Below are positions 25,402-34,675 of a stretch of 64,000 bases of DNA, piece after piece. The position numbers and the translations under genes were made by a program. The stretch is taken from positions 5,952,001 through 6,016,000 of the forward strand of contig NZ_CP045096.1 in the NCBI RefSeq assembly GCF_009184865.1, read 5' to 3'. A model generated the notes under the pieces. The model saw only the letters and a list, made by a program, of their open reading frames with translations, was not told the origin of the DNA and made no database searches. This stretch comes from Streptomyces phaeolivaceus. GTDB lineage: Bacteria; Actinomycetota; Actinomycetes; Streptomycetales; Streptomycetaceae. Positions within the stretch are counted from its first letter, which is position 1. Each line of letters starts with the position of its first letter.

Positions 25402-26940
25402 ATGCCCACACCCACCCACGAACAGAGCACGGCCGTCGATACCTTCCGGCGCGGGGACCACCTGGTCCTGCAGGCCGGCGCTGGAACCGGGAAGACGACG
25501 ACGCTGGCGATGCTTGCGGCCAGTACGACCAAATCCGGCCGGTACATCGCGTTCAACAAGTCGATCGCGAGCGACGCGGCCCGCAAGTTCCCCAGCAACG
25601 TGCGGTGCAAGACCGCGCACTCGCTCGCCTTCGGCGCCGTGGGCCACAAGTACGCGTCCCGGATGGATGCGCCCAGGGTGCCTGGCTGGAAGACCGGCGC
25701 CTCCCTGGGCATCGCCGTCAACATGCGTATCCGCATCGGCGAGCGGAACGTCACCAACAAGGCGCTCTCGTACACCGTCCTGCGGACCGTCACCCGCTTC
25801 TGTCAGTCTGCGGACAGTGCCATCCAGCGCCACCATGTCCCGCGCCTGCGCGGCATCGAAGCCGAACACCTGCACGCCCAGCTCGTAGACGTCGTGCTGC
25901 CGTACGCCAACCAGGCGTGGAAGGACGTCCAAAACCCCCAGGAAGGCGTCGTCCGCTTCGACCACGACCACTACCTGAAGATCTGGGCCCTGACCGAACC
26001 GAGGATCCAAGCGGACTTCCTGCTGCTCGACGAGGCCCAGGACACCAACCCCGTTGTCGAAAAGATCTTCAATGCCCAGCGCAACCACACCCAGCTGGTG
26101 ATGGTCGGCGACTCGGCCCAGGCGATCTACGGCTGGCGCGGTGCCCGGGACGTGATGAGTGCCTTCGATGGCACCCAGCTTGCCCTGTCCCAGTCCTTCC
26201 GCTTCGGCTCCGCGCTCGCCGAGGAGGCCAACCGGTGGCTGCACATCGTCGAATCCCCGATCCGGCTGACCGGCACCTCGGCGATCAACACCCGCCTGGA
26301 ACGCGTCCAGGAACCGGACGCGATCCTGTGTCGGACCAACGTCGGCGCGATGCTCGAAGTCATGCGCCTGCTGGAGGAAGGCCGTCGCGTCGCCCTCGTC
26401 GGCGGCGGCGAGGCTCTTCGCGCCCTTGCCAGAGCGGCCCGCGACCTCAAAGCCGGCAAGCGCAGCACCCACCCCGAGCTGATCCTCTTCGAGTCCTGGG
26501 GCGAGCTCCAGGAATACGCCGAATACGACCCGTCCGGCCGTGACCTGCTGCCGTTGGTCGACCTCGTCGACGAACACGGCGTCGACGTCATCCTCGACGC
26601 GGTGGACAAACTCTCCGTCGAACGGGGCGCTGAGATCGTGGTCTCCACCGCCCACAAGGCCAAGGGCCGCGAATGGGCTTCCGTCCGCATCGGCGAGGAC
26701 TTCACCGAGCCGATGGATCAGGAAGAGACGGACGAGAACGGCGACCCTCTGCCTGGCGACATCGACGACGCCGAAGCCCGCCTCGCCTACGTCGCTGTCA
26801 CCCGAGCCCGCCACCGACTCGACATCGGCGGTCTGGGCTGGATCAACCAGCACCCCGACGGCAACCCCGGCGGGACACCTCCACGTCAGGACCCCGAACC
26901 CCCCTCGCCCTGGGACACATTGGGGCCCTCTGCGAACTGA
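25402..26940 (+). CDS. UvrD/Rep-family (SF1A) DNA helicase
   Basis: The 512-residue helicase starts at ATG 25402 with GAGGAG four bases upstream. Motifs in order: Walker A LQAGAGTGKTTTL (Lys31), Ia-like IAFNKSIA, KTAHSLAF, Walker B FLLLDEAQDTNP (Asp about 210), motif III GDSAQAIYGWRGA, QSFRF, STAHKAKGREW and motif VI YVAVTRARHRLDI. All ATPase residues are present. It is short for UvrD (about 700) and lacks large 1B/2B insertions, recalling FBH1-like helicases. A near-identical but IS-split paralogue lies at 29737-33233, and two genes of unknown function stand between the pair. Confidence 0.9.
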   Translation: MPTPTHEQSTAVDTFRRGDHLVLQAGAGTGKTTTLAMLAASTTKSGRYIAFNKSIASDAARKFPSNVRCKTAHSLAFGAVGHKYASRMDAPRVPGWKTGASLGIAVNMRIRIGERNVTNKALSYTVLRTVTRFCQSADSAIQRHHVPRLRGIEAEHLHAQLVDVVLPYANQAWKDVQNPQEGVVRFDHDHYLKIWALTEPRIQADFLLLDEAQDTNPVVEKIFNAQRNHTQLVMVGDSAQAIYGWRGARDVMSAFDGTQLALSQSFRFGSALAEEANRWLHIVESPIRLTGTSAINTRLERVQEPDAILCRTNVGAMLEVMRLLEEGRRVALVGGGEALRALARAARDLKAGKRSTHPELILFESWGELQEYAEYDPSGRDLLPLVDLVDEHGVDVILDAVDKLSVERGAEIVVSTAHKAKGREWASVRIGEDFTEPMDQEETDENGDPLPGDIDDAEARLAYVAVTRARHRLDIGGLGWINQHPDGNPGGTPPRQDPEPPSPWDTLGPSAN

Positions 26941-26952
26941 GACGCCACATCA

Positions 26953-26981
26953 AGGTGTGCCCGTCGGCCACGGGCACACCT
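26953..26981. terminator. Hairpin terminator after UvrD-like gene
   Basis: A perfect 12-base stem (AGGTGTGCCCGT and its complement) with a five-base loop starts 13 bases after the helicase stop. It lacks a U-tract but fits a Streptomyces terminator. Confidence 0.7.
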
Positions 26982-27122
26982 CCACGCGCTGTTACGGCGT
27001 CACTGGTTCAGCCAGCCTCGTAAGCAACAGGGCCCTGCGCCACCGTGCGCGCAACGGCAAGCGGCGATCCTCGTATGAGGCCCCTTTCCACCGGTGAGCG
27101 GCCAGGCAAGCACCGATCAGCA

Positions 27123-28931
27123 ATGTCAGCGGGGGCTTTTACAGTGGGTGACGTGACCGACCTTCCCGAACCGCAGCCGACCGTCGATGACCTCTCCAAC
27201 CTCATCCCGGCAGTCATCCCAGACGACGAGGCCGATCCCGAACTGGTGACCATCGGTGAGCGCTATTGGGCCTTGGCCGGCTTCGCCCCGGATTACGGCA
27301 CACCCGTGTGGTGCGAGAAGACCAAGGACATCGACACCGCCGGTTGGGGTCACCAGATTTACGTCGTCGCGGCGGCCGGCGTACGGGCCGTTGTCCCCGG
27401 ACGGAAGTGTCCCGAATGCGGAGGGCCGCTCAGTCTCGCTTCCCGGACCGCTTTCCAGCAGGTCTGCGACGGCAACGACCCCGCCTGCGTGGAGTGCACC
27501 GAATCGCTCCTCCTCGCGGTACGTGCCGTCCTTGATCCTGCACGCAAGGCCAAGCGGGAAGCGGCCAAGGCCAAGGCACAGGCACAGCAAGCCGTCGACG
27601 AGGCCCGCGCCAGGTGGCAGCAGGTCCAACAGGAGACCGTCGCGAAGCAGTACGCGGCCGTCTTCCCGTCGGAGCACACCACACTGCCCGTTGTTGGAGT
27701 TCGGGACATGATCGGCGCCCTTGCGCTGCTGCGCTACGCGCCCTCCACGTCGCCCATCTCCGAGATCAGCGCATGGCCGGACCCGCTGCACCCGGACACC
27801 AGCAAGATCGGCTCACTCCTGGGGGCGCTGGTGCGAGCGGGCCTGCTGAAGATTCACCCCTCCAGCCCCGTCACAGCCTTCGTCTGGGTGCCGGAGACAT
27901 TCAAGGATGCCCTAAGTGAGGCTGAAGGTGATCTGTGCGCGGTTGCCACGCCAGAGCTCACCAGCAACTTCTATCCGCTGACGGCCCGGTATTACGCGCC
28001 CTACGGCACAAGCCCTGGGAAGGCCGTGGAGACACTCGACTCCCACCTGGCCTCCGCTCTGGACCCGGCCGGCATGACCGCAGGGCACCACGACGACCTC
28101 TTGGCCGTTGCCCAGGAGCTCATCGCTGAGGAAGCCCTGCGCTACTTCTCGAACCGGCTGGCAGAAATCCATCTCCCCGCTGTCCCGGAGAACCACTCCG
28201 CCCGTCTCAGCGAGGCGGCCTACAAGCTCGCCGAGCACCGAACGCTCGGCGAGATGTACAACCTTGTCTGGCGGGCGACCCGGGCAGCAGCCGAAGCCGC
28301 GCAGAAGAACCCTCGGGCTCCGCGCCCCCACATGAGCACTCATGCCACCAACCAGTTCGAAACCCATGCCCACCGCGCGGTCGCAGACCCAGACTGGGAA
28401 ATCAAGCCGTTCAACGAGATTCCAGGCCACGGCCCGGCGGCTATGACCCGGGCGCTCTTCTACAACGTCCTCGACAGCAGCCCGATCGACACTAGCCTCC
28501 CTCAGATCAAAGAAGCTCTACCCCCTCCCATCCCGTCGACCGCAGAGAAGCCCTCCGCTCCGTCGGACGACGATCAGCTGACCATCACGATTGAGTGGCT
28601 CGATGCCTACCCCAACAGCTGGAATCCCGAGGATGTCCCCGCTGCGCTCAGCATCCTCAAGGAGAAGCGGGAGGAGACCCCGGAATGGCACTTCGAGGGC
28701 AAGATCCTGGCCCGCGGAGCGGCACAGCTGCACCGCCTCTATGAACGGCTCGCCCCCACCATCGGTACGAGACAGGCAGCCCTGGCTGTGCTCGGCGCCA
28801 CGGCTATGCTCGTCCACCCGGTGACGCTCAAAGACAGCTCGCTCACCAACGGTGAGTGGATCTTCGGCAGACTCAGCGGCCTCCTCCTCGGCATCCCAGA
28901 GGCGGACTCCGACGACGAAGACGACGCCTGA
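27123..28931 (+). CDS. Hypothetical protein with zinc ribbon (602 aa)
   Basis: I do not recognise this protein. After an acidic N-terminus it has a Cys cluster, PGRKCPECGGPLSLASR then DPACVECTESLLL, spaced like a zinc ribbon. A Lys/Ala/Gln-rich helix follows at about residues 145-185 (KAKREAAKAKAQAQQAVDEA). The rest is a mixed globular region with LRYAPSTSPISEISAWPDPL and HPDTSKIGSLLGALVRAGLL, which could be a winged helix. The C-terminus is acidic. The start is uncertain: ATG 27123 has no clear site, and GTG 27144 follows GGGGG. The gene lies between two paralogous helicases and may be their partner. Confidence 0.7.
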   Translation: MSAGAFTVGDVTDLPEPQPTVDDLSNLIPAVIPDDEADPELVTIGERYWALAGFAPDYGTPVWCEKTKDIDTAGWGHQIYVVAAAGVRAVVPGRKCPECGGPLSLASRTAFQQVCDGNDPACVECTESLLLAVRAVLDPARKAKREAAKAKAQAQQAVDEARARWQQVQQETVAKQYAAVFPSEHTTLPVVGVRDMIGALALLRYAPSTSPISEISAWPDPLHPDTSKIGSLLGALVRAGLLKIHPSSPVTAFVWVPETFKDALSEAEGDLCAVATPELTSNFYPLTARYYAPYGTSPGKAVETLDSHLASALDPAGMTAGHHDDLLAVAQELIAEEALRYFSNRLAEIHLPAVPENHSARLSEAAYKLAEHRTLGEMYNLVWRATRAAAEAAQKNPRAPRPHMSTHATNQFETHAHRAVADPDWEIKPFNEIPGHGPAAMTRALFYNVLDSSPIDTSLPQIKEALPPPIPSTAEKPSAPSDDDQLTITIEWLDAYPNSWNPEDVPAALSILKEKREETPEWHFEGKILARGAAQLHRLYERLAPTIGTRQAALAVLGATAMLVHPVTLKDSSLTNGEWIFGRLSGLLLGIPEADSDDEDDA

Positions 28932-29013
28932 CAAGGGTGACGTCGCTTTCCGGTCCTCCGGCTCGTTCTACCTGGTGGCCTTGCTACGCAGCACCACCAA
29001 GGAGAAGCCAGAG

Positions 29014-29622
29014 ATGAATGAGACCCTCGCCGGCCAGAACGGAAGCGAACCAAGCATGGAGCAGAGCGAAGCTGTCCGGCGGGCCGGCGAAGAGCTCCTT
29101 CGTGTTGGTGGCGATTGCACCACCCGAGCGGAGCTTCTCGACTACATCGCTGAGTTGGCACATGTCGCCTCCGCCATCCGATACGGGTTGATCAATGCGG
29201 CGTGGCGGGCGTTGCTCGGTGGCGGCGCGCCTCTTGACCAGCGCCCGGCGACAGGAGAGGTCGAGCGTGTGCTCTCGCTGAGGGCTCCAGGCGCGGACGA
29301 CAGACACCCAGCTGAATCCACTTTCATGCATGCGACGGCCGACGCCCTGAAACTCGCGGAGTGCCTTGGCCATGTGATGGAGACAGCGTGGACTGCTGGG
29401 ATCAGCGACGAGACACGCATTGCCGTCGGCGAAGCTCGCGGCCGAGGTAAACGTGACACGGTGAACCGGGTCATGCAGGCCGTCAAGGACGGTCTCCATG
29501 CGTCCCTTCCCGCTGACCTCGTCGAGGAGACAGCGGCAGCGATCGCGAATGCCATGCGCAGTCCCCAGAAAGACAAGAAGGACTCGGCCAGCTCTGCGCA
29601 GGATCTTCATTCGGGCCTCTGA
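29014..29622 (+). CDS. Hypothetical helical protein (202 aa)
   Basis: ATG 29014 has AAGGAG nine bases upstream. The protein is entirely helical and polar: MEQSEAVRRAGEELLRVGGD, HVASAIRYGLINAAWRALLG, LKLAECLGHVMETAWTAG, VNRVMQAVKDGLHASLPADL. There is no signal, membrane segment or catalytic motif. It follows the 602-residue protein by 82 bases on the same strand, so they may be one operon. Confidence 0.65.
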   Translation: MNETLAGQNGSEPSMEQSEAVRRAGEELLRVGGDCTTRAELLDYIAELAHVASAIRYGLINAAWRALLGGGAPLDQRPATGEVERVLSLRAPGADDRHPAESTFMHATADALKLAECLGHVMETAWTAGISDETRIAVGEARGRGKRDTVNRVMQAVKDGLHASLPADLVEETAAAIANAMRSPQKDKKDSASSAQDLHSGL

Positions 29623-31269
29623 CCTGGGCAATTGCCCGCTTGCTTGGGCCCGAACCCGATTTCCCGAGGCTGGCCTTGACGCAGGGCTCATCCGGTCAGG
29701 TCCCCTCGGTCGCGTGATGGGCGCGGATCGCGAGTGTTATAGAGGGGAGCGGGCCGCTCCGGCTGGAGGTACGGGCCCGAGCTTTTCCCATGGTGAAGAA
29801 GGCGCGTTTGGGGCGGGACCGTTACCCAGGCCGCCGTCGGGGTGATCGTTGATCCAGCCGAGACCGCCTGGGTCGAGTTGGCGGCGAGCTCGGGTGACAG
29901 CGACGTAAGCCAGGCGGGCCTCTTCCAGGTTGAGTTCCTTGGGCAGGGGGTTGCCCTCTTCGTCGAACTCGTTGCTGGGGGCAGGCTCGAAGTCTGGCGC
30001 GATCCGTACGGATGGCCATTCGCGGCCTTTGGCCTTGTGGGCGGTGGAGACGATGATTTCCGCCTGGGCTTCCGGGCTGAGGCGATGTACGGCGTCCAGG
30101 ATGACTTCGACGCCGTGCTCGTCGATTACGTCGACGAGGGGCAGCAAGTCCTGTCCGGACGGATCATAGGTGGCGTACTCCTGCAACTCGCCCCAGGTTT
30201 GGAAGAGCACAAGTTCGGGGTGGGTTGTGCGGCGCCCGGCTTTGAGATCAGCCGCAGCGTTGGCCAGGGCCGCCAGGGCATCGCCGCCTCCTACCAGAGC
30301 GACCCGGCGGTTGTTGTCGAGCAGATCGAGGATCTCCATCATGGCGCCGACGTTGGTGCGGCACAGGATCGCGTCGGGGTTCTCGACCGGCCCGATGAGA
30401 GTGTCGATGTCTGGGGTGCCCTGCAAACGGATCGGTGCTTCCACGATCGCCAGCCAGCGGTTGGCTTCCTCCGCCAAGGCTGGGCCGAACCGGAAGGACT
30501 GCGAGAGGGAGAGCTGGTCGCCGTCGAAGTCGGTCATCACGTCGCGTGCTCCCCGCCAGCCGTAGATGGCCTGGGCGGAGTCGCCGACCATGACCAGCTG
30601 GGCGTGCATGCGCTGGTTGGTGAAGACCTCCTCGATCACCGGGTTGGTGTCCTGCGCTTCGTCCAGGAGCAGGTAGTCGGCATGGATCTTCGGCTTGGCC
30701 AGGGCCCACATTTTCAGGTAGTGGTCGTGCTCGAAGCGGACCACGCCTTTGTCGGGATTCTGCAGGTCCTCCCAGGCCTGGCGGGCGTAAGGGAGGACGA
30801 TGTTAGCCAGCTGGAAGTGAAAGTGCTGATCCTCCAGGCCGCGGAGCACAGGGACGTGGTAAGGGCGGAAGTCCGTGTCGACCGAATAGCAGAACCGCTT
30901 CACGGTGCGCAGCACGGTGTATGAGAGCGCCTTGTTGGTCACCTTGCGGTCACCGATCCGCACGGACATGTTGACGGCGATGCCTAGAGCCTCGCCCGTC
31001 TTCCAACTAGGCCAGCGAGGGGCGTTGAGCCGCTCGACGTAGCGGCTGCCGACAGCCGCGAAGGCAAGGGAATGTGCGGTCCTGCAATTCACGTTGGCCG
31101 GGAACTTGCCGCGGGCGTCCATGGCGATTGACGTGTTGTACGCCATGTACCGGCCCCGTCGGCGGTTGCTTCGGGCCAGCATCACGAGGGTGGTGGTCTT
31201 TCCTGTGCCAGCACCAGCCTGCAGTACGAGGTTCTGGCCTGAACGGAATGCGGCGAGGGCTGCCTCCTG

Positions 31270-32737
31270 TACTACAGCCGTGACTCGTGATCTCGTCTGT
31301 CGCGGGTGGTGTAGTGGCAGCGTTGTGCGCGGGTCTGGTGGGTGCGGCGCCAGCGTGACTGCTTGATCACGGTTGCCGGCGGTGGGGGTGCGGTGGCCCA
31401 GAGGAGCCGGTTGAGCAGGCGGCGGATCTCTTCGGCGGTGTAGCGGATCAGCTTTTCAACAGCCCTCGGTGTTCCCCCTTTTCGGAGGTCCTGGCCGGAT
31501 CGGTCGGCGTGGGCAGGTCGGCAGTGCTGTCGGGTTCTGGGAGGTGGCGGGTGCGGGTGTCGGTGATGGTCAGGAAGGCGAGGGCGGCCATGGACAGGGT
31601 GATGTGGCGGTGCCAGGCGTCCCAGGTGCGGACTTCGTAGTGGTCCAGGCCGCAGTCGGACTTCGCGGTCTCGAAGCAGTCCTCGATACTCCAGCGCAGG
31701 CCCATCACGCGCACGATCTCGCCGATCGGGGTGCCGGCCCTGGCGTGGACGGCGAAGTAGGCGATCCGGGTGGGGTCGGTGACCGAGCGCCGCACCAGCA
31801 GGAGATGGACGTAGCCGCGGCGGGGGCCGCCCTCGGCGCCGCCGGGCCAGGTGACCTCGGCCAGTGCCCAGTCGTAGGAGCGCGGCCCCTTGGCGCCGGC
31901 TCCGCACGAGCGGCGCTCGAACAGGAGCGGGACGGCGGCGGCGAACGCATCCACGCGCAGGTTTCCGGTGCCGCGGGTGTGCACGGTCTCGTCGACCGGG
32001 ACGGCCATGACGTAGGGGATGCGGCGGCGTTCGAGGGCGGCACGGAGCTTGCGGTCCTGGCCGTAGGCACTGTCGGCGGCCACCCATCCGAACGGGACCC
32101 TGGCCCGGCGGCACCGTTCGACCATGCGCCGCCCCAGTTCGGGCTTGGTGACCACGGCCTTCGCGCGGGGGCGGGGGATGCGCTGGAGCTGGCAGCGACC
32201 GGCGTCCTCGCACCATGCGGCCGGTAGGTACAGCTCGCGGTCGATCAACGCCCTGCCGGTGTCGGTGGCGTAGGCACAGAACACCGCGACCTGGCAGTTC
32301 TCGATCTGCCCGGTGATCCCGGCGTACTGCGGGGCCACCCCGGCCGACATCCGGCCCTTCTTCAAGAACGCTGTCTCGTCCAGCACCAGCACCCCGTCCG
32401 GGCGGGCCAGGAACTGCACGACGAACAACCGCAGAGCGTCGCGGAGTTGATCCGCGCACCAGGTCGAACGCGCCAGGAACCACTGCACCCGGTCCGGCGT
32501 CGCGTGCCCGACATGCTCAGCGATCTGCCAGCCGTTTTTCCGCTCGACCGGCGCGATCAACGCCTTCACATACGACATCGCCATCCGGCGCGGCTCGACC
32601 CGCCCGAAGACCCCCGCCAAAGAGGCGAAGAAGTCATCGAACCAGCCCGCCCAGACCAGCACCGCCCGTTCCGTATCCACGAACCGGACAACGCGTCACA
32701 CACGGACCGGACACGGGAACGAGTCACGGCTGTAGTA
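31270..32737 (-). mobile_element. IS701-family insertion sequence, copy 1 (1,468 bp)
   Basis: Terminal inverted repeats TACTACAGCCGTGACTCGT lie at 31270-31288 and, inverted, at 32719-32737, with all 19 bases identical. A CCTG target duplication flanks the element at 31266-31269 and 32738-32741, fitting the 4-bp duplications of IS701. It carries one transposase gene and interrupts a UvrD-type helicase gene. The short, identical ends suggest a recent insertion. Confidence 0.9.
31272..32680 (-). pseudogene. IS701-family DDE transposase, frame interrupted
   Basis: From GTG 32680 the first frame gives 410 residues with the transposase pattern VLVLDETAFLKKGRMSAGVAPQYAG, FGWVAADSAYGQ (second Asp) and MGLRWSIEDCFETAKSDCGLDHYE (catalytic Glu). 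It stops early after TSEKGEHRG. The other frame carries the rest of the family C-terminus (AVEKLIRYTAEEIRRLLNRL, HQTRAQRCHY) and stops inside the inverted repeat. The switch lies at a run of five C (31474-31478; AAAAGGGGG on the coding strand). One more G would restore a single 469-residue protein. Either a homopolymer deletion or -1 slippage explains it. Confidence 0.82.
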
Positions 32738-33399
32738 CCTGCTCCCCTGTCGGAGCAGGGCGATGGCGGGGTACCGGGAGACGTCGTTCGCGGCCCGGCC
32801 TGTTCTGAATACTTGGCGCGAAGCCGGAGGACGGCGGGATGGGAGCGGAGGTCGGCCGATCGAGATGACTCCTCTGCGAGTCAGGTGAGGTCGGCGGTGC
32901 CGTGCGTTCGGACTCGCCCGCAGTGGTAGCCCGCAGTTGCTCCAGCCAGCTACGCGCGAAGGCTGCTGCCTGCTGGGTGACGTCCAGATTGGCGCCCACC
33001 CGGCTGCGTACGCCGATTTCGCGGTTGATGCGGTTGTTGATCTCTGGGTAAGGCAAGCCCAGGCGCCGCGTCAGTTCGCCGACGAGACGGCGCAGTTCGG
33101 TCTGAGGGTGGAGCGCCGCGGAGCGGACCTGGACCGGCGGCATCTCGGAAGCTGGTGTGAACAGCGCCATCTGGTCGTCGTCGGGCCGGGCTGACTGCGT
33201 CTTTCGCTCCCCCGAGGGCGGTTCGCCGCTCATCCACGTCTCCCTGAAAGTATCCGTTTGAGCGCAGAGGGTAAGTCTTCGGCGCGCCAATCTGGAACCG
33301 TAAATCACCCGAACAGCCTAAAACCGGAGATATCAATTCGCGTTGGATGAAGTGGCCGTTGGTGAAGTCCAGCCTTTGCCCTGTCTTTCGGGAGCCGCC

Positions 33400-34473
33400 G
33401 TGAGTTCATGGATGCGGATCTGGCACAGCAGTCAGTCCAAGACGCCAGTCAAGAACTGTGTCGAGCATTGCACTTGGTGTGGGAACTCCGTCGAGTGGCA
33501 TGACACTTTTGAGGGAACTCGTGTCCCGATCATCCCGCGGGAGTTTCCCATCCGGACGGTGCCTCCCCGGTACCGCTGGCACCTGTCGAACGGTACCGCC
33601 TACTTGGGAGCCAACCCGCGAGATTATGGCTACTGCCGCGTCAAGCACTCCTCGGTCTGTCCAGCCGTCGAACACAACGACCTTGATCCCGCCATGCAGC
33701 CCTTCGTGCGCGCCCTAGCCATCCGCATGCAGAAGGCGATCGCCGAGGGCTCGTTCGTGCCGGCGCCGGTCGGGCCGCGTGGAGAGGCCGAGGTGCAGGA
33801 ACCCGATCCGGCCACTGCGGAAGAGCGTGGCGGTACTCGTCACGTCATCAAATACAGTGGCTTCCTCCGCATCTGCCCCGGCCCTCTTGACGAGCTGGCC
33901 TGCGTGGCTGCGACCGCCGAGGGCCGGTGCGAGGGGTTGGTCCTCGACGAGGGCGAGGGGTACTGGGAACAGATCGAGGCTCCCCATTTGCCCGGCCGCG
34001 CGGGGCAGATGACCTTGCTCGACCTCCGTGGTCGGGCGTGGGTGTGGAGTATCGACATCATCGACTTCCAGCATGCACTGCGATGGCTGCGTCAACGCTG
34101 CCACGACCACGGGAAATACGGGTCCTATCCCGATGCGTCACCCATGGAACTGGTCACCTTCGACCCATACAGGCACGGCGACTTTCTCATCAGCGAACGC
34201 CCCGCAGGTTACCGGGCCTCGCCCGTCCCAGGGTGGGAACTTTCCCCGGGCACGGCGAAACGGCAATGCTGCGCCACGGAGGATTGCCACAACAGCACGG
34301 TTGTCGCTGTCGAAAAGAGCTGGCTGTGTTGGCAGTGCGAGAGGCGAGCCAAACGCCGACGCGCCGTCCATGCCAAGTGGCAGGCCAGGGCATCAGAGGC
34401 CCAAGCGCTCTCCACCGAAGAGGAGTCGGCGGTCGGTGATCAAGACATCACGGGCGGCAGCATCCCGTTCTAG
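33400..34473 (+). CDS. DUF6083-like protein
   Basis: GTG 33400 has GGGAG six bases upstream and gives 357 residues. The N-terminus has CTWCGNSVEWHDTFEGTRVP and FPIRTVPPRYRWHLSNGTAY, then CRVKHSSVCPAVEH, the pattern I recall for Streptomyces DUF6083; its Cys pairs may bind zinc. The C-terminus has a second Cys set (QCCATEDCHN, WLCWQCERRAKRRR) and a basic helix. The function is unknown. It is divergent from the split helicase gene, with about 165 bases between starts. Confidence 0.7.
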   Translation: MSSWMRIWHSSQSKTPVKNCVEHCTWCGNSVEWHDTFEGTRVPIIPREFPIRTVPPRYRWHLSNGTAYLGANPRDYGYCRVKHSSVCPAVEHNDLDPAMQPFVRALAIRMQKAIAEGSFVPAPVGPRGEAEVQEPDPATAEERGGTRHVIKYSGFLRICPGPLDELACVAATAEGRCEGLVLDEGEGYWEQIEAPHLPGRAGQMTLLDLRGRAWVWSIDIIDFQHALRWLRQRCHDHGKYGSYPDASPMELVTFDPYRHGDFLISERPAGYRASPVPGWELSPGTAKRQCCATEDCHNSTVVAVEKSWLCWQCERRAKRRRAVHAKWQARASEAQALSTEEESAVGDQDITGGSIPF

Positions 34474-34675
34474 CCACCTTCCGGCTGGAGAGGTCCAGCT
34501 ACGCACGAGAAGCGGATCTGCCGTACCAGCAAGCAGATGTCTGGTTGGGGAGGCGGCCTGCTGAGGAGAATCGCCAAGTCAGGGGACATCTGGCATCAAG
34601 ATCCCGGCGCTGATCCATCCTGAAAAGCACAGTGTTCCGTAACACTCACCGCGCGCACTTCCGGAGGCAGAACCC

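Larger units (their letters stand above)
29737..33233 (-). pseudogene. UvrD-type helicase gene split by IS701 element (copy 1)
   Basis: The gene runs from ATG 33233 (GGGAG upstream) to a stop at 29737 but is interrupted by the element at 31270-32737. Deleting the element and one CCTG duplicate joins ...PAPTGEQ to EAALAAFRSGQNLVLQ in frame, giving a 674-residue protein. Its first 155 residues form an extra N-terminal domain (LRRLVGELTRRLGLPYPEIN, a probable helix-turn-helix) that the intact paralogue at 25402-26940 lacks. The rest has all helicase motifs: LQAGAGTGKTTTL, YLLLDEAQDTNP, GDSAQAIYGWRGA, STAHKAKGREW, YVAVTRARRQLD. By eye about two thirds of residues match the paralogue. The insertion lies just before Walker A, so no full helicase can be made. 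Confidence 0.88.

Noticed and set aside
24529..26853. 774-codon open frame on the minus strand opposite the CoiA-like and UvrD-like genes
   Set aside because: It mirrors high-GC third-position bias of two well-supported plus-strand genes; its translation has no recognisable motif and is a Val/Gly/Asp-rich shadow.
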